Source of the DNA: a bacterium
GTDB lineage: Bacteria; Zixibacteria; MSB-5A5; WJJR01
Direction: 5' to 3'
DNA: 50,164 bases
NCBI GenBank assembly: GCA_021813505.1
Contig: JAKAKI010000095.1
Location: 1-50,164 of the forward strand
The position numbers and the translations under genes are program-made. Shown here one piece after another: positions 27,697 to 36,459 of the stretch. The notes beneath the pieces are model-generated. The model had not been told where the DNA came from. It was given only the letters and a program-made list of their open reading frames with translations, and did not search any database. Position 1 is the stretch's first letter. The number at the start of each line of letters is the position of its first letter.

Positions 27697-28215
27697 ATGA
27701 GTCGCGCCAAGGAATTGACAAAGCCGGAGGCCATCGAGCACCTGATTCGCATGATCCGCGGAGAGAAGGTGATGTTGGACAGCGAATTGGCGGCTTTATA
27801 CGGGGTCGAAACCAAGGTGCTCGTCAGGGCAGTGAGGCGTAACCTGCCACGTTTCCCGGAGGATTTCATGTTCCGTCTCACCCGCGAAGAATTCGAAATC
27901 TTGAGGTCACAATTTGTGACCTCAAATTGGGGGGGCCGGCGGTACCCACCTTACGCCTTTACTGAGCAGGGAGTCGCAATGCTCTCCGGCCTCCTTAACA
28001 GCCCGCGGGCCATCCAAGTTAATGTCCAGATCATGCGAGCATTCGTGCGACTCCGGCAAATGCTGTCAGCACACGCCGACCTTGCGCGCAAGCTCGAATC
28101 ACTTGAGAAGAAATACGATTCCCAGTTCAGAGCCGTCTTCGACGCGATCCGCGAACTGATGACGCCGCCGACATCGAAAACCCGGCGAATTGGCTACCAT
28201 CGCGAAGATGGATAG
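27697..28215 (+). CDS. ORF6N-domain DNA-binding protein
   Basis: 172 residues. The ORF6N domain, known from phage antirepressor-like and mobile-element proteins, occupies about 15-105: [59 protein letters not shown] and [21 protein letters not shown] helical, probably coiled-coil tail follows ([27 protein letters not shown]). The codons for LRSQFVTSN contain a perfect 12-1-12 palindrome at 27901-27925. GGGA precedes the ATG. It sits between mod and res on the same strand, 37 bp before res. Its role in the restriction locus is unknown; DNA binding is predicted from the family. Confidence 0.85.
   Translation: MSRAKELTKPEAIEHLIRMIRGEKVMLDSELAALYGVETKVLVRAVRRNLPRFPEDFMFRLTREEFEILRSQFVTSNWGGRRYPPYAFTEQGVAMLSGLLNSPRAIQVNVQIMRAFVRLRQMLSAHADLARKLESLEKKYDSQFRAVFDAIRELMTPPTSKTRRIGYHREDG
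27901..27925. repeat. Palindromic unit P5 inside the ORF6N coding sequence
   Basis: TTGAGGTCACAA, T, then the exact reverse complement. It encodes LRSQFVTS in the ORF6N frame. It is the in-gene counterpart of the upstream array and is closest in arm sequence to P1 and P4. Confidence 0.9.
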
Positions 28216-28251
28216 TCTGCGCTTGGAGCATCCGAACAATCTGAAACCGTC

Positions 28252-31200
28252 ATGCAATCGTACGAAGTCCCCGAGCCTATCTTGAACACTCCGTTCGCGG
28301 AGCCAACGGCATACTGGTACATCCGCGAGGGCGAGACTCCCGAGAAACGAACGGGGCGGCGCGCGGCCATCGTCTTCCCCCCGCGCGACCAGAAGCAGGA
28401 ATGGGACATCTCGGACGGGCTGCTGCGCAAGTCGGAGGAATACCCGAACGGGTATGAACTGACCCTGGTCAACCTGATCCGTGAACGTCTCGCGGGCTGG
28501 CGGAAGGCAGGATATCCCGGTGTCACGCGGACCACGCTGGAGTTGCTTCAGTATTGGCGCCGGGACGGACGTAAAGAGCGGCTCTTCTTCGCCCAGCTTG
28601 AAGGGGCGGAGACAGTCATACTTCTGAAGGAGGCGCGCAACGACTTCCTCCAAGGGCTGAATATCCCCCTCGACATGCCCAGCGAGCAGCAACAGAAGGA
28701 CGGAACCCGAGCGTTTGAGCGATATGCGTGCAAGATGGCCACCGGATCGGGTAAGACCACAGTGATGGCCATGCTGGCGGCGTGGAGCATTCTCAACAAG
28801 GTCAATGATCGCAGCGACGCGCGTTTTTCGGACGTTGTGCTCGCCGTCTGCCCAAACGTCACGATCCGGCATCGTCTGCTGGAGCTCGATCCCAACCTGG
28901 GCGACGGGAGCCTCTACCGCAAGCGTGACCTGGTACCCACCCATCTTATGCCGCGCCTGCGCGAGGGGCGGGTGATCGTGACGAACTGGCACAACTTCGA
29001 GCCGAAGACCTCGCAACTTGGCGGAGTGGCCGCCCGGGTCACCAGAACCGGAAAACCGGTCCAGACACGCGAGACGATTCATATCGGCCAGAAGACGACC
29101 ACGGCCCGGGGCGCGCGTTACCTCACACAGGAAGATTATGAACGCCATGTGGCCGCGGGGCTGATCAAGGTCGTGAAAGAAGAACGGGATACCGATGGGA
29201 CGCTGAAGAAGGCCCAAGTCGAGGCGGTCCGGTATATCGAGAGCGACACGTCAGTCGTCAATAGCGTCCTCGGGCGCGATTCCAAGCAGAACATTCTCGT
29301 CCTCAATGACGAAGCCCACCACGCGTATCGAATTCGCCGCGTGGAAAAGGACGAAGAGGAAGAAGAGGAGACCTTCGGCGAAGACGAAGAGGCCGAGGAC
29401 TTCTTCAAAGAAGCGACCGTCTGGATTGAGGGGCTTGACCGTATCAACAAGCTCCGTGGCATCAACTTCTGCGTCGATCTCTCGGCGACACCGTACTACC
29501 TCGGCCGCGTCGGGCAGGATACAAACAAACCGTTCCCCTGGGTGGTAAGCGATTTCGGCTTGATCGATTCGATTGAGTCGGGACTTGTAAAGATTCCACA
29601 GTTGGCGATCCGAGACACGTCGGGGGCTGAGTATCCCCACTACTTCAATATCTGGAACTGGATTCTGCCGCTCCTCACCCCCGGAGAGCGCGGCGGCAAG
29701 AAGGGCAGCCCCAAAGCGGAGGCGATCCTCAAGTATGCCAATCATCCCATTGCGATGCTGGGGGGATTGTGGGAGGAGTTGCGCAGCCAATGGGTGGAGG
29801 ATCGCGAAGACAAACGTCCACCCGTCTTCATCATCGTGTGCAAAAATACGAAGATCGCGAAGGTCCTCTACGAATGGCTGGCCGAGGATAAGCAGCCGTT
29901 GAACCTCCCGCCTGCCAAGCTCGACGGACTCGTCAATAGCGACGGCAAGATCAACACGATTCGAGTAGACTCCAGAGTTGTCCACGAGACCGACAGCGAG
30001 ACGGCCAAGGCGGATGAGTCGCTCTGGATGCGGTTCACGCTCGATACGGTCGGCAAGGCGCAGTGGCCGGCCGATCTGCAAGGACGGCCAATCTATCCAC
30101 CGAAGTTTGAAGAGCTCGCGGAGAAGCTTGAGCGTCCGTTGCATCCGCCGGGACGTGACATCCGCTGCATTGTCAGTGTGGGAATGCTCACCGAAGGGTG
30201 GGACTGCACAACAGTGACCCACATCATCGGGCTGAGGCCGTTCATGTCTCAGTTGCTGTGCGAGCAGGTGGTAGGGCGCGGACTCAGGCGCACGAGCTAC
30301 GACACGGACGACCAGGGCAAACTGAGCGAAGAGGTCGCCAAAGTTCTGGGCGTTCCCTTCGAGGTCATCCCATTCAAGACAAGTAACACTGGTGGCGGGG
30401 GCGGGCGCGAGAAGCGCCACCACATCCACGCGGTATCGGGCAAATCGGGATTCGAGATTCGATTCCCCCGTCTTGAGGGGTACACGCAGGCGATCAGGAA
30501 TCGGATAACGATTGATTGGGATTCTGTACCCTCCCTTCGTCTGGCGCCGGGAGAGATCCCTCCTGAAGTGGAGATGAAGGCCCTCTCCATTAACAACGAG
30601 GGTCACTTGACGCTCTCGGGGCCTGGAAAGCTTGACGACGTAGGACTCAAACAATTCCGCTCGCAGCACCGGATGCAGGAACTCGTGTTCGATCTCGCCC
30701 GCGGGCTGACGAAGTCTTACCTGGAACAGGCCACATGCGAGATCCCGGCACACCGGTTGTTCCCGCAAGTTGCCCAAATCGTTCAGCGCTATGTGAGTGA
30801 AAGGGTCAGGGTCGTTCGCCCCGCTGATATCAAGGACCTTTTCCTTTCGCCATATTACGGCTGGCTGATTGAAATCTTGGTCGGTGCCATTCGGCCTGAT
30901 CAGACGCAGGGCGAGGCGCCCGAAGTCCCGCGATACGAAACGTCCCGAGGTCCCGGCTCCACCGCCGATGTCGATTTCTGGACCAGCCGTGATGTGCGGG
31001 AAGCCATTCACTCGCACGTGAATTACGTGGTCGCCGACACCAAGAAGTGGGAGCAGTCAGCCGCGTACCACATCGACAAACATCCGCTGACGGCGGCATT
31101 CGTCAAAAACGCGGGCCTCGGCCTTGCGATCCCATACTTCCACAACGGCGAGATGCACGACTACATCCCGGACTTCATCGTTCAGCTCAAAGCAGATCCC

Positions 31201-31410
31201 CCCACTCACCTGATCCTGGAGACCAAGGGCTACGACCCGCTGGAAGACGTGAAAGGAGCCGCCGCCGAGCGCTGGGTGGCCGCCGTCAACGCGGACGGGT
31301 CTTATGGTCGGTGGGCGTATGCGGTGGCGAAGCGGCCGGAAGACGCGGGAACGTGCATTGCGAGTGTGGCACAGAGGGTCGTCGGCAACACCGCCCGCAG
31401 TTTGACCTAG
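28252..31410 (+). CDS. res: Type III restriction Res subunit (BPTD_3080-like)
   Basis: 1052 residues, apparently intact. The N-terminus (YEVPEPILNTPFAEPTAYWYI) is typical of this Res branch. Superfamily 2 helicase motifs: Walker A ATGSGKTT (163-170), motif II NDEAHHAYR (about 352-360), motif III DLSATPYYLG, and motif VI QVVGRGLRRTSYD (about 670). A PD-(D/E)xK nuclease lies at the C-terminus: YIPDFIVQL (about 970) with LILETKGYDP (about 990). It would translocate on and cleave unmethylated DNA together with Mod. Because Mod is broken and type III cleavage needs Mod for recognition, this subunit is probably idle or works with another partner. An acidic run (EEEEETFGEDEEAEDF) lies after motif II. 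Confidence 0.9.
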   Translation: MQSYEVPEPILNTPFAEPTAYWYIREGETPEKRTGRRAAIVFPPRDQKQEWDISDGLLRKSEEYPNGYELTLVNLIRERLAGWRKAGYPGVTRTTLELLQYWRRDGRKERLFFAQLEGAETVILLKEARNDFLQGLNIPLDMPSEQQQKDGTRAFERYACKMATGSGKTTVMAMLAAWSILNKVNDRSDARFSDVVLAVCPNVTIRHRLLELDPNLGDGSLYRKRDLVPTHLMPRLREGRVIVTNWHNFEPKTSQLGGVAARVTRTGKPVQTRETIHIGQKTTTARGARYLTQEDYERHVAAGLIKVVKEERDTDGTLKKAQVEAVRYIESDTSVVNSVLGRDSKQNILVLNDEAHHAYRIRRVEKDEEEEEETFGEDEEAEDFFKEATVWIEGLDRINKLRGINFCVDLSATPYYLGRVGQDTNKPFPWVVSDFGLIDSIESGLVKIPQLAIRDTSGAEYPHYFNIWNWILPLLTPGERGGKKGSPKAEAILKYANHPIAMLGGLWEELRSQWVEDREDKRPPVFIIVCKNTKIAKVLYEWLAEDKQPLNLPPAKLDGLVNSDGKINTIRVDSRVVHETDSETAKADESLWMRFTLDTVGKAQWPADLQGRPIYPPKFEELAEKLERPLHPPGRDIRCIVSVGMLTEGWDCTTVTHIIGLRPFMSQLLCEQVVGRGLRRTSYDTDDQGKLSEEVAKVLGVPFEVIPFKTSNTGGGGGREKRHHIHAVSGKSGFEIRFPRLEGYTQAIRNRITIDWDSVPSLRLAPGEIPPEVEMKALSINNEGHLTLSGPGKLDDVGLKQFRSQHRMQELVFDLARGLTKSYLEQATCEIPAHRLFPQVAQIVQRYVSERVRVVRPADIKDLFLSPYYGWLIEILVGAIRPDQTQGEAPEVPRYETSRGPGSTADVDFWTSRDVREAIHSHVNYVVADTKKWEQSAAYHIDKHPLTAAFVKNAGLGLAIPYFHNGEMHDYIPDFIVQLKADPPTHLILETKGYDPLEDVKGAAAERWVAAVNADGSYGRWAYAVAKRPEDAGTCIASVAQRVVGNTARSLT

Positions 31411-31431
31411 CCTGATATGTGGCTGCTTACC

Positions 31432-32898
31432 CTACCCCAGCGCGAGCTTCCCCGAATGCCGGTTGATTCGCGTGGGGTATTTGCCGGAGAAACAGGCGGC
31501 GCAGAAGGACTTCTTGGGATGTTTGGAGAGAGTGAGCATCCCTTCGAGCGAGAGATAACCCAATGAATCGACGCCGAGGTAACGTTTGATCGCGCCCACC
31601 GTGCGGGTCGAGGCGATCAGCTCGCCTTTTGTGGGCATGTCGATGCCGTAGAAACACGGTGAGATAATCGGGGGAGAGGCCACGCGGAAATGCACCTCGC
31701 GCGCGCCCGAGTCGCGAATCATGCGCACCAGTTTGCGCGCCGTCGTGCCGCGCACAATCGAATCGTCGACCACCACGACCCGCTTGTCCTTCAGCACACC
31801 GCGCACCGCGTTGAACTTGATCTTCACATCGAGGTCGCGCATGCCCTGGTCTGGGAGGATGAATGTTCGTCCGACGTAGTGATTCCGGATCAGCCCAACT
31901 TCGAGCGTCAGTCCCGATTGCTCCGCGTATCCCAGCGCCGCCGTATTCGAGGAGTCCGGAACGGAAATCACGATGTCGGCGTCGGCAGGCTGCTCGATGG
32001 CGAGGCGTCGGCCCAGACGGCGCCGCACCTTGTCCACGCTCTCCTCGAAGATCATGGAGTCGGGGCGCGCAAAGTAGACGTACTCGAAGATGCAAAACGA
32101 GAGTTTACCCTTCGCCGGTATCTTGGAGGAACGAATTCCCTTCTTCGAGATCGCAATGATCTCGCCGGGTTCGATGTCGCGGACATACTTGGCGCCGATG
32201 ATGTCGAAGGCACATGTCTCCGAGGCGATAACCCACGAGCCGTTTCGCTTGCCCAGCGCCAGCGGACGGAAGCCATTCGGATCACGGGCGGCAATCAGTT
32301 CGTCAGCGGTGAGGAACATGAAGCAGTACGCGCCCTCGACCTTGCCCAGAGCATCGGCCAGACGCGAGACCACGTCACGCTTTTGGGACCGGGCGTAGAG
32401 ATGGAGCACCAGTTCCGAATCCGACGACGTCTGAAAGATCGCCCCGCCCGATTCCAGATAAGTCTTCAACTCACCGGCATTGGTGATATTGCCGTTGTGC
32501 GCCGCCGCCAGTTCCTTGTAGCGGAACTTCATCATCAAAGGCTGTGCATTCGCTGCGGTCGAGGAGCCGGTTGTCGAGTAGCGGTTGTGGCCGATTGCGG
32601 AGTTGCCGTCCAAATCCCGAAGGACCTTACGATCAGGGAAGACATCGGCGATTTCGCCCATGCCCTTCCGCAATCGGATCGTCTGCCCGTCGGACGTGGC
32701 GATTCCGGCGGATTCCTGACCGCGATGTTGTAGCGAGTACAAGCCGAAATACGTCAGCTCGGCGGCTTGCCGGGAGTTCCAGATTCCGAACACGCCGCAT
32801 TCGCAGGCCGGCTTGTCCGAATTGCGCCGAGACTGCTCAGATACTTCCCGCTTCTGTTCGGCAATCGTCTTGCGCTGGTCTGCTCCCTTGATTGTCAT
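31432..32898 (-). CDS. purF: Amidophosphoribosyltransferase
   Basis: 488 residues. First committed step of purine synthesis: transfers ammonia from glutamine to PRPP. The start at 32898 has GAGAGGG upstream. A 33-residue leader, longer than usual, precedes the N-terminal nucleophile C34 in CGVFGIW, exposed after propeptide removal. Glutaminase motifs: LQHRGQESAGIA, GHNRYSTTG, AHNGNITN, SSDSELVLHL. The phosphoribosyltransferase domain has DSSNTAALGYA and the PRPP motif VVVVDDSIVRGTT. CFYGIDMP and FCAACFSGKYP are the cysteine sites of the Bacillus-type enzyme with a 4Fe-4S cluster. Convergent with res, with 21 bases between them. Confidence 0.96.
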   Translation of the reverse strand: MTIKGADQRKTIAEQKREVSEQSRRNSDKPACECGVFGIWNSRQAAELTYFGLYSLQHRGQESAGIATSDGQTIRLRKGMGEIADVFPDRKVLRDLDGNSAIGHNRYSTTGSSTAANAQPLMMKFRYKELAAAHNGNITNAGELKTYLESGGAIFQTSSDSELVLHLYARSQKRDVVSRLADALGKVEGAYCFMFLTADELIAARDPNGFRPLALGKRNGSWVIASETCAFDIIGAKYVRDIEPGEIIAISKKGIRSSKIPAKGKLSFCIFEYVYFARPDSMIFEESVDKVRRRLGRRLAIEQPADADIVISVPDSSNTAALGYAEQSGLTLEVGLIRNHYVGRTFILPDQGMRDLDVKIKFNAVRGVLKDKRVVVVDDSIVRGTTARKLVRMIRDSGAREVHFRVASPPIISPCFYGIDMPTKGELIASTRTVGAIKRYLGVDSLGYLSLEGMLTLSKHPKKSFCAACFSGKYPTRINRHSGKLALG

Positions 32899-33101
32899 CA
32901 ATCCCTCTCCGGGAAAACGCCGAATAAACCGACTGCCTCTTCCGCTGTCAATGGCCGTGACGGGCACCGGCCGTAACGCGGAAACAATTAATACGCAGCA
33001 ATGCGGAAGGAATTTGGGTGGTCGCCCGATCTTTCGCGCCGAACCAGCCTGATCAGATGGACTGTTCGCCCTCTGGAACTGTCAATAATGCGCCGAACAT
33101 G

Positions 33102-33143
33102 ACAAAGCCGAGGGGCAAGGCTCATGTCCCTCGGCTTTGTGTT
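33102..33143 (-). terminator. Candidate terminator hairpin
   Basis: ACAAAGCCGAGGG (33102-33114) pairs perfectly with CCCTCGGCTTTGT (33128-33140), a 13-base stem. It lies just after the dockerin-protein stop (33157) on the minus strand. Only short T runs flank it. The rest of the gap to 32899 shows no gene. Confidence 0.6.
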
Positions 33144-33156
33144 TGCGAAACGGCCG

Positions 33157-34356
33157 CTACGGCTGGTTAACGCAGCATGGACCCAACCCCGCGCCATTAT
33201 TGTTGAAAATCGCGTCAACCGCGTCGAGGACATCGAATACGTCGATCACACCATCGCAATTGACGTCCACCGGCGCACCGTTGCACATCCCTGGTGCGAC
33301 GGTGACGGTGGCCTCGCAAGAGTCCAACCCGCAGGTGCCGTCGCTGACGATCAGCTTCACCAAAGTCTGGCCCAAGGGATACGGTCCGTGGGGAATCTGA
33401 GTCAGCGTGACCGGGTCACCATCCGGATCGTACGATCCGTTGTCGATGGAAGCGAATGCCTGGCCACCCATCGCATATCCGGCCGCGACATCATGGCAGC
33501 GCGCAACTGGAGGATTGGCCGATCCGCGTACGACGGTGACCATGGCTTGGCAGGTATCCGCGAAGCCGACCGGATCCTGCACGATCATGGTGACAGCGGT
33601 CTGCCCGAGTGGGTAAGGGCCCGGAGGTGTCTGCGAGAAGATGAGCAGCTCGGCCTCCGGATCGTAGGACCCGTTGTCCACCGACGCCATTGCGTCACAA
33701 TTCGGCCCGCTGTTCACGGTGACATCGTGGCATTGAGCGATCGGCGGCAAATTGGGGACAATCGAAATCGTGCCCTTGGTGAAATCCGGCACGACGTTTT
33801 GCGCAGGCTCCTCGATGGCATACAGAAGATGATTGGCCGGATTCACGCAGGCTGTATCGATCTCGAACTGGCCGGGCGTGGAGGTGGCCCCGATGCTCAA
33901 AACGATCGATCCGGAAACGTCGGCGCCGGCGGCAAGATGGTTCGACGGGACGATGGCCACGCCTGCGACCATCACCCCTTCGGGAGAGGCCAGTACCGGA
34001 TGGGGAAGAGTGTCATTGCTCGATGATGTCGTGAAGGCAACCGGGCCGCAGGACCCACCCAAGTCGGGGAAGATTCGATTCACCCGCAAATCGGAGAGAG
34101 CAGCGCTCGGGCCGGCGAGACGATCTTCGTAACCCAGCTTAAGTGACGTGATAAACGAACCGGGGGTCAGTTCGCGAATGATCAGTGGTACCGCCAAACC
34201 GACTACGTTCGCATCGTTCGTGAGCCTGACATGAATCCTGGCATTACTTTGTCCCGTGCCCACAGACTTTGACTCCACCACGACGGAGTTGACCGCCCAA
34301 ACTTCCCCCGCCAGAAGTGAACCCGCCAATGCCACTACCGCCACCAAACGTCGCAT
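33157..34356 (-). CDS. Secreted protein with two HYR-like repeats and dockerin-like end
   Basis: 399 residues. A signal peptide (MRRLVAVVALAGSLLAGEVWA) leads to a beta-sandwich resembling cohesin-type domains (SVVVESKSVGTGQSNARIHVRLTN). Two repeats share AQCHDVTV/ARCHDVAA, SVDNGSYDPEAE/SIDNGSYDPDGD and PGPYPLGQT/HGPYPLGQT, as in HYR/Ig-like surface modules. The C-terminus, VDVNCDGVIDVFDVLDAVD, is a single calcium-binding dockerin-like half repeat, ending in a Cys pair (GPCCVNQP). Exported; possibly an adhesion or scaffold component. Function unproven. Confidence 0.75.
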   Translation of the reverse strand: MRRLVAVVALAGSLLAGEVWAVNSVVVESKSVGTGQSNARIHVRLTNDANVVGLAVPLIIRELTPGSFITSLKLGYEDRLAGPSAALSDLRVNRIFPDLGGSCGPVAFTTSSSNDTLPHPVLASPEGVMVAGVAIVPSNHLAAGADVSGSIVLSIGATSTPGQFEIDTACVNPANHLLYAIEEPAQNVVPDFTKGTISIVPNLPPIAQCHDVTVNSGPNCDAMASVDNGSYDPEAELLIFSQTPPGPYPLGQTAVTMIVQDPVGFADTCQAMVTVVRGSANPPVARCHDVAAGYAMGGQAFASIDNGSYDPDGDPVTLTQIPHGPYPLGQTLVKLIVSDGTCGLDSCEATVTVAPGMCNGAPVDVNCDGVIDVFDVLDAVDAIFNNNGAGLGPCCVNQP

Positions 34357-34575
34357 CGCTCCTCTTTGGTTTCCTGGACCCGGACCGACTCCGTGAATGC
34401 GATTATGAATCTGCGCTAGACTGTCCTGCCGGTGCTGCCGCCCGGCAGCCCCATCTCCAATAAATAGAATATGAACGGATTTTCAATCTGTCACGATATT
34501 TGGAAGTGACTTTTGCAGAAGAGTTGGAGCGGGAACCTTGCCACCCGCAAGCGCTCGAGACTTTCAGCGCTGATC

Positions 34576-35022
34576 CTATGGAGTTGACTGTACGCCGACA
34601 CCGTGGCTGTAAACCATCTGGCCGCCGAGGAATGCACCGTACACCAGAACTATAGTGACTAGCAGCAAAGCTCCCAGGTAAAGATACGCGCCTCTCTTTG
34701 GGAACATCCCCCGCAAGGCGATCCGCCAGAACGCCAGTAGCGCGAGACCGCCGCTGACGAGGAATGCCGCCGTTTCGTGAGACTCGATCAATTGATGGAC
34801 CACTTCGGTTTTGGGAGCGCTCGTCTCCGCGACCAGCCCGCTGGCTACCGACACAAACGCGCCCAGCATGGCCGCGATGAGGAGAGGCGTGCTGCCGCCC
34901 CAGAAGCCGGCCTCGATCAGCCGGGTGCGTCCCCAAAACCACCGGCCCAGGTCGAAACAGAGGGCGATGACCGCCAGGGCAATCGGAAAGTGAATAACAA
35001 TCGGGTGGATCGGCAGACTCAT
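34576..35022 (-). CDS. DUF2231-like membrane protein
   Basis: 148 residues starting MSLPIHPIVIHFPIALAVIA, the characteristic start of DUF2231 proteins (histidines and Pro before the first helix). About four membrane segments: IHFPIALAVIALCFDLGRWFW, LIAAMLGAFVSVASGLVA, FLVSGGLALLAFW and LYLGALLLVTIVLVYGAFLGG. Inner-membrane protein; members are often linked to redox or heme functions, but the role here is not evident. The start at 35022 is preferred because the upstream 24 codons lack membrane-protein character. Confidence 0.7.
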   Translation of the reverse strand: MSLPIHPIVIHFPIALAVIALCFDLGRWFWGRTRLIEAGFWGGSTPLLIAAMLGAFVSVASGLVAETSAPKTEVVHQLIESHETAAFLVSGGLALLAFWRIALRGMFPKRGAYLYLGALLLVTIVLVYGAFLGGQMVYSHGVGVQSTP

Positions 35023-35477
35023 TGTTCGGGCCCTCCCTGGCCGTCTTGGCGCCATCGTGGACTGGATCGGGCGAAGCTGACGCCCAGCCCACACGGCGGA
35101 ACCGACAGCGTATCGCGGTCCCAGCTCTTCGTCAATGAGATTTTAGCAGGATACGATTCGTCCAAAATGTGCAATGTGTTTCACATCCGCGCCATGGCCA
35201 AACTTGCCATGGCCATTCTGAGATTCCCACGCTATCGCCGAGAAGCCCGATTGTGAGCTCTTTCGTACCGTCCGATGGGGACCGTGAACACCAGTCCCAG
35301 AACATCCCACTGTCCCGCAGCAACATCCCGATTCCCCAAACATCTCGTCTGACTGGCTCCCGATGGAACGCACTGCTCTCCAGAGTTCGGAGATTCTCGC
35401 ACTCCCAGCAAGAACTCAGGCGGCATCTCCCTTGCGTTACAACAGCCTTGCCGGTACCCTCTGTGGTGTGACGAATT
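35023..35477. other. Intergenic region, no gene supported
   Basis: 455 bases between divergent genes. The only pattern I see is GCCATGGCC occurring twice within about 30 bases (35190-35215). No convincing promoter or small gene was identified. Confidence 0.35.
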
Positions 35478-36263
35478 ATGAGTGAAAAGACGACCGAAAC
35501 CAACTTCCAACGACGATTTCAGGCATTGAGCCGGCTTGCGATGGCCGCTTCTGCCGGCCGCTCCGTTGATCATCTCCTCGAGCTCGCTGTCAGCGAAGCT
35601 GCCTCACTCGTCGGCCTGGTTGCAGGCGCTGTTCGTGTATTTGGCGCCGAAAACGTGGATGCTGCCGGCGCGATGGCCGGCGAGGAAGAGGGCAAACAGA
35701 AACTCGCGGAACTCGAAGAGACACTTCTTGGACAACTCAGGCACAATTACTCGGTCCGCTCGCTGTTTATGACGCTTGATCTCGATGGGCCCGCAGGCCT
35801 TTTCTCTTATCCTTTGATGTCCGGCACCAAGGTGGTTGGCGCGGTTTCCGGTCTGGCACGGGGCGAACGCAACCTGGCTTCCGAGGAGGAATTCGTAGCA
35901 TCGCTTGCCGCCATGATCGTCCTCATTTGCCGCGCGAGTGGCGATTGGGTTGTGCCAACCAAGAGCGATGCCGAGGTCGCGATCAAGACCAAGGCCATTC
36001 AGGAAACCGCTGCAACGATTAATCACGAAATCAACAATCCTCTGATGGCCGTCATCGGCAATGTTGAGCTGCTCCTGCGCCGCGACGCGCTCACGGATCC
36101 CGATGCGCGCGAAAAGCTCAATCGAGTACACGAAGCGGCCACACGTATCCATCAGGTCACCCAGAATCTGATGAGGATCTCCAATCCCCGCTCAGTCCCG
36201 TATCCCGGGGGAAGCTCGATGATCGAACTTCCCAATCCGCAAAAGCCGGACGAAAAAAAGTAA
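35478..36263 (+). CDS. GAF plus histidine phosphoacceptor protein without ATPase domain
   Basis: 261 residues. A GAF-like sensory domain spans about 15-155 (FQALSRLAMAASAGRSVDHLLEL, GLFSYPLMSGTKVVGAVSGLAR, EEEFVASLAAMIV). A HisKA-type dimerisation domain follows, with the H box ETAATINHEINNPLMAVIGN. The protein ends soon after with RSVPYPGGSSMIEL and a charged tail; there is no N, G1 or G2 box, so it cannot bind ATP like a kinase. The C-terminus looks natural rather than frameshifted. Such GAF-HisKA proteins may act as phosphorelay intermediates or be phosphorylated by a partner kinase. No response regulator is adjacent. Confidence 0.75.
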   Translation: MSEKTTETNFQRRFQALSRLAMAASAGRSVDHLLELAVSEAASLVGLVAGAVRVFGAENVDAAGAMAGEEEGKQKLAELEETLLGQLRHNYSVRSLFMTLDLDGPAGLFSYPLMSGTKVVGAVSGLARGERNLASEEEFVASLAAMIVLICRASGDWVVPTKSDAEVAIKTKAIQETAATINHEINNPLMAVIGNVELLLRRDALTDPDAREKLNRVHEAATRIHQVTQNLMRISNPRSVPYPGGSSMIELPNPQKPDEKK

Positions 36264-36292
36264 CTCCAGGCCGTGTACTGTGCTTGGCGCGA

Positions 36293-36362
36293 GGGAGGGC
36301 CAGGCTCCTGCCGAGCCAAGTTTCCGCGCGGACAAGAGGCTCGGCAGGAGCCTCGCCCTCCC
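36293..36362. repeat. GGGAGGGC inverted-repeat element, copy 4
   Basis: 25-bp arms at 36293-36317 and 36338-36362 with one mismatch, around a 20-bp core. Lies between the GAF-HisKA gene and the portal gene. Confidence 0.75.
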
Positions 36363-36459
36363 AAAGTAGTCCCATCAGTTTCCATCCCCAGCCCCCACGA
36401 CGGGGGTGATTGCTCCGCCATCCGGCAGGGTAGAGGACCACCCTTCCTTCGAGGAGCGA

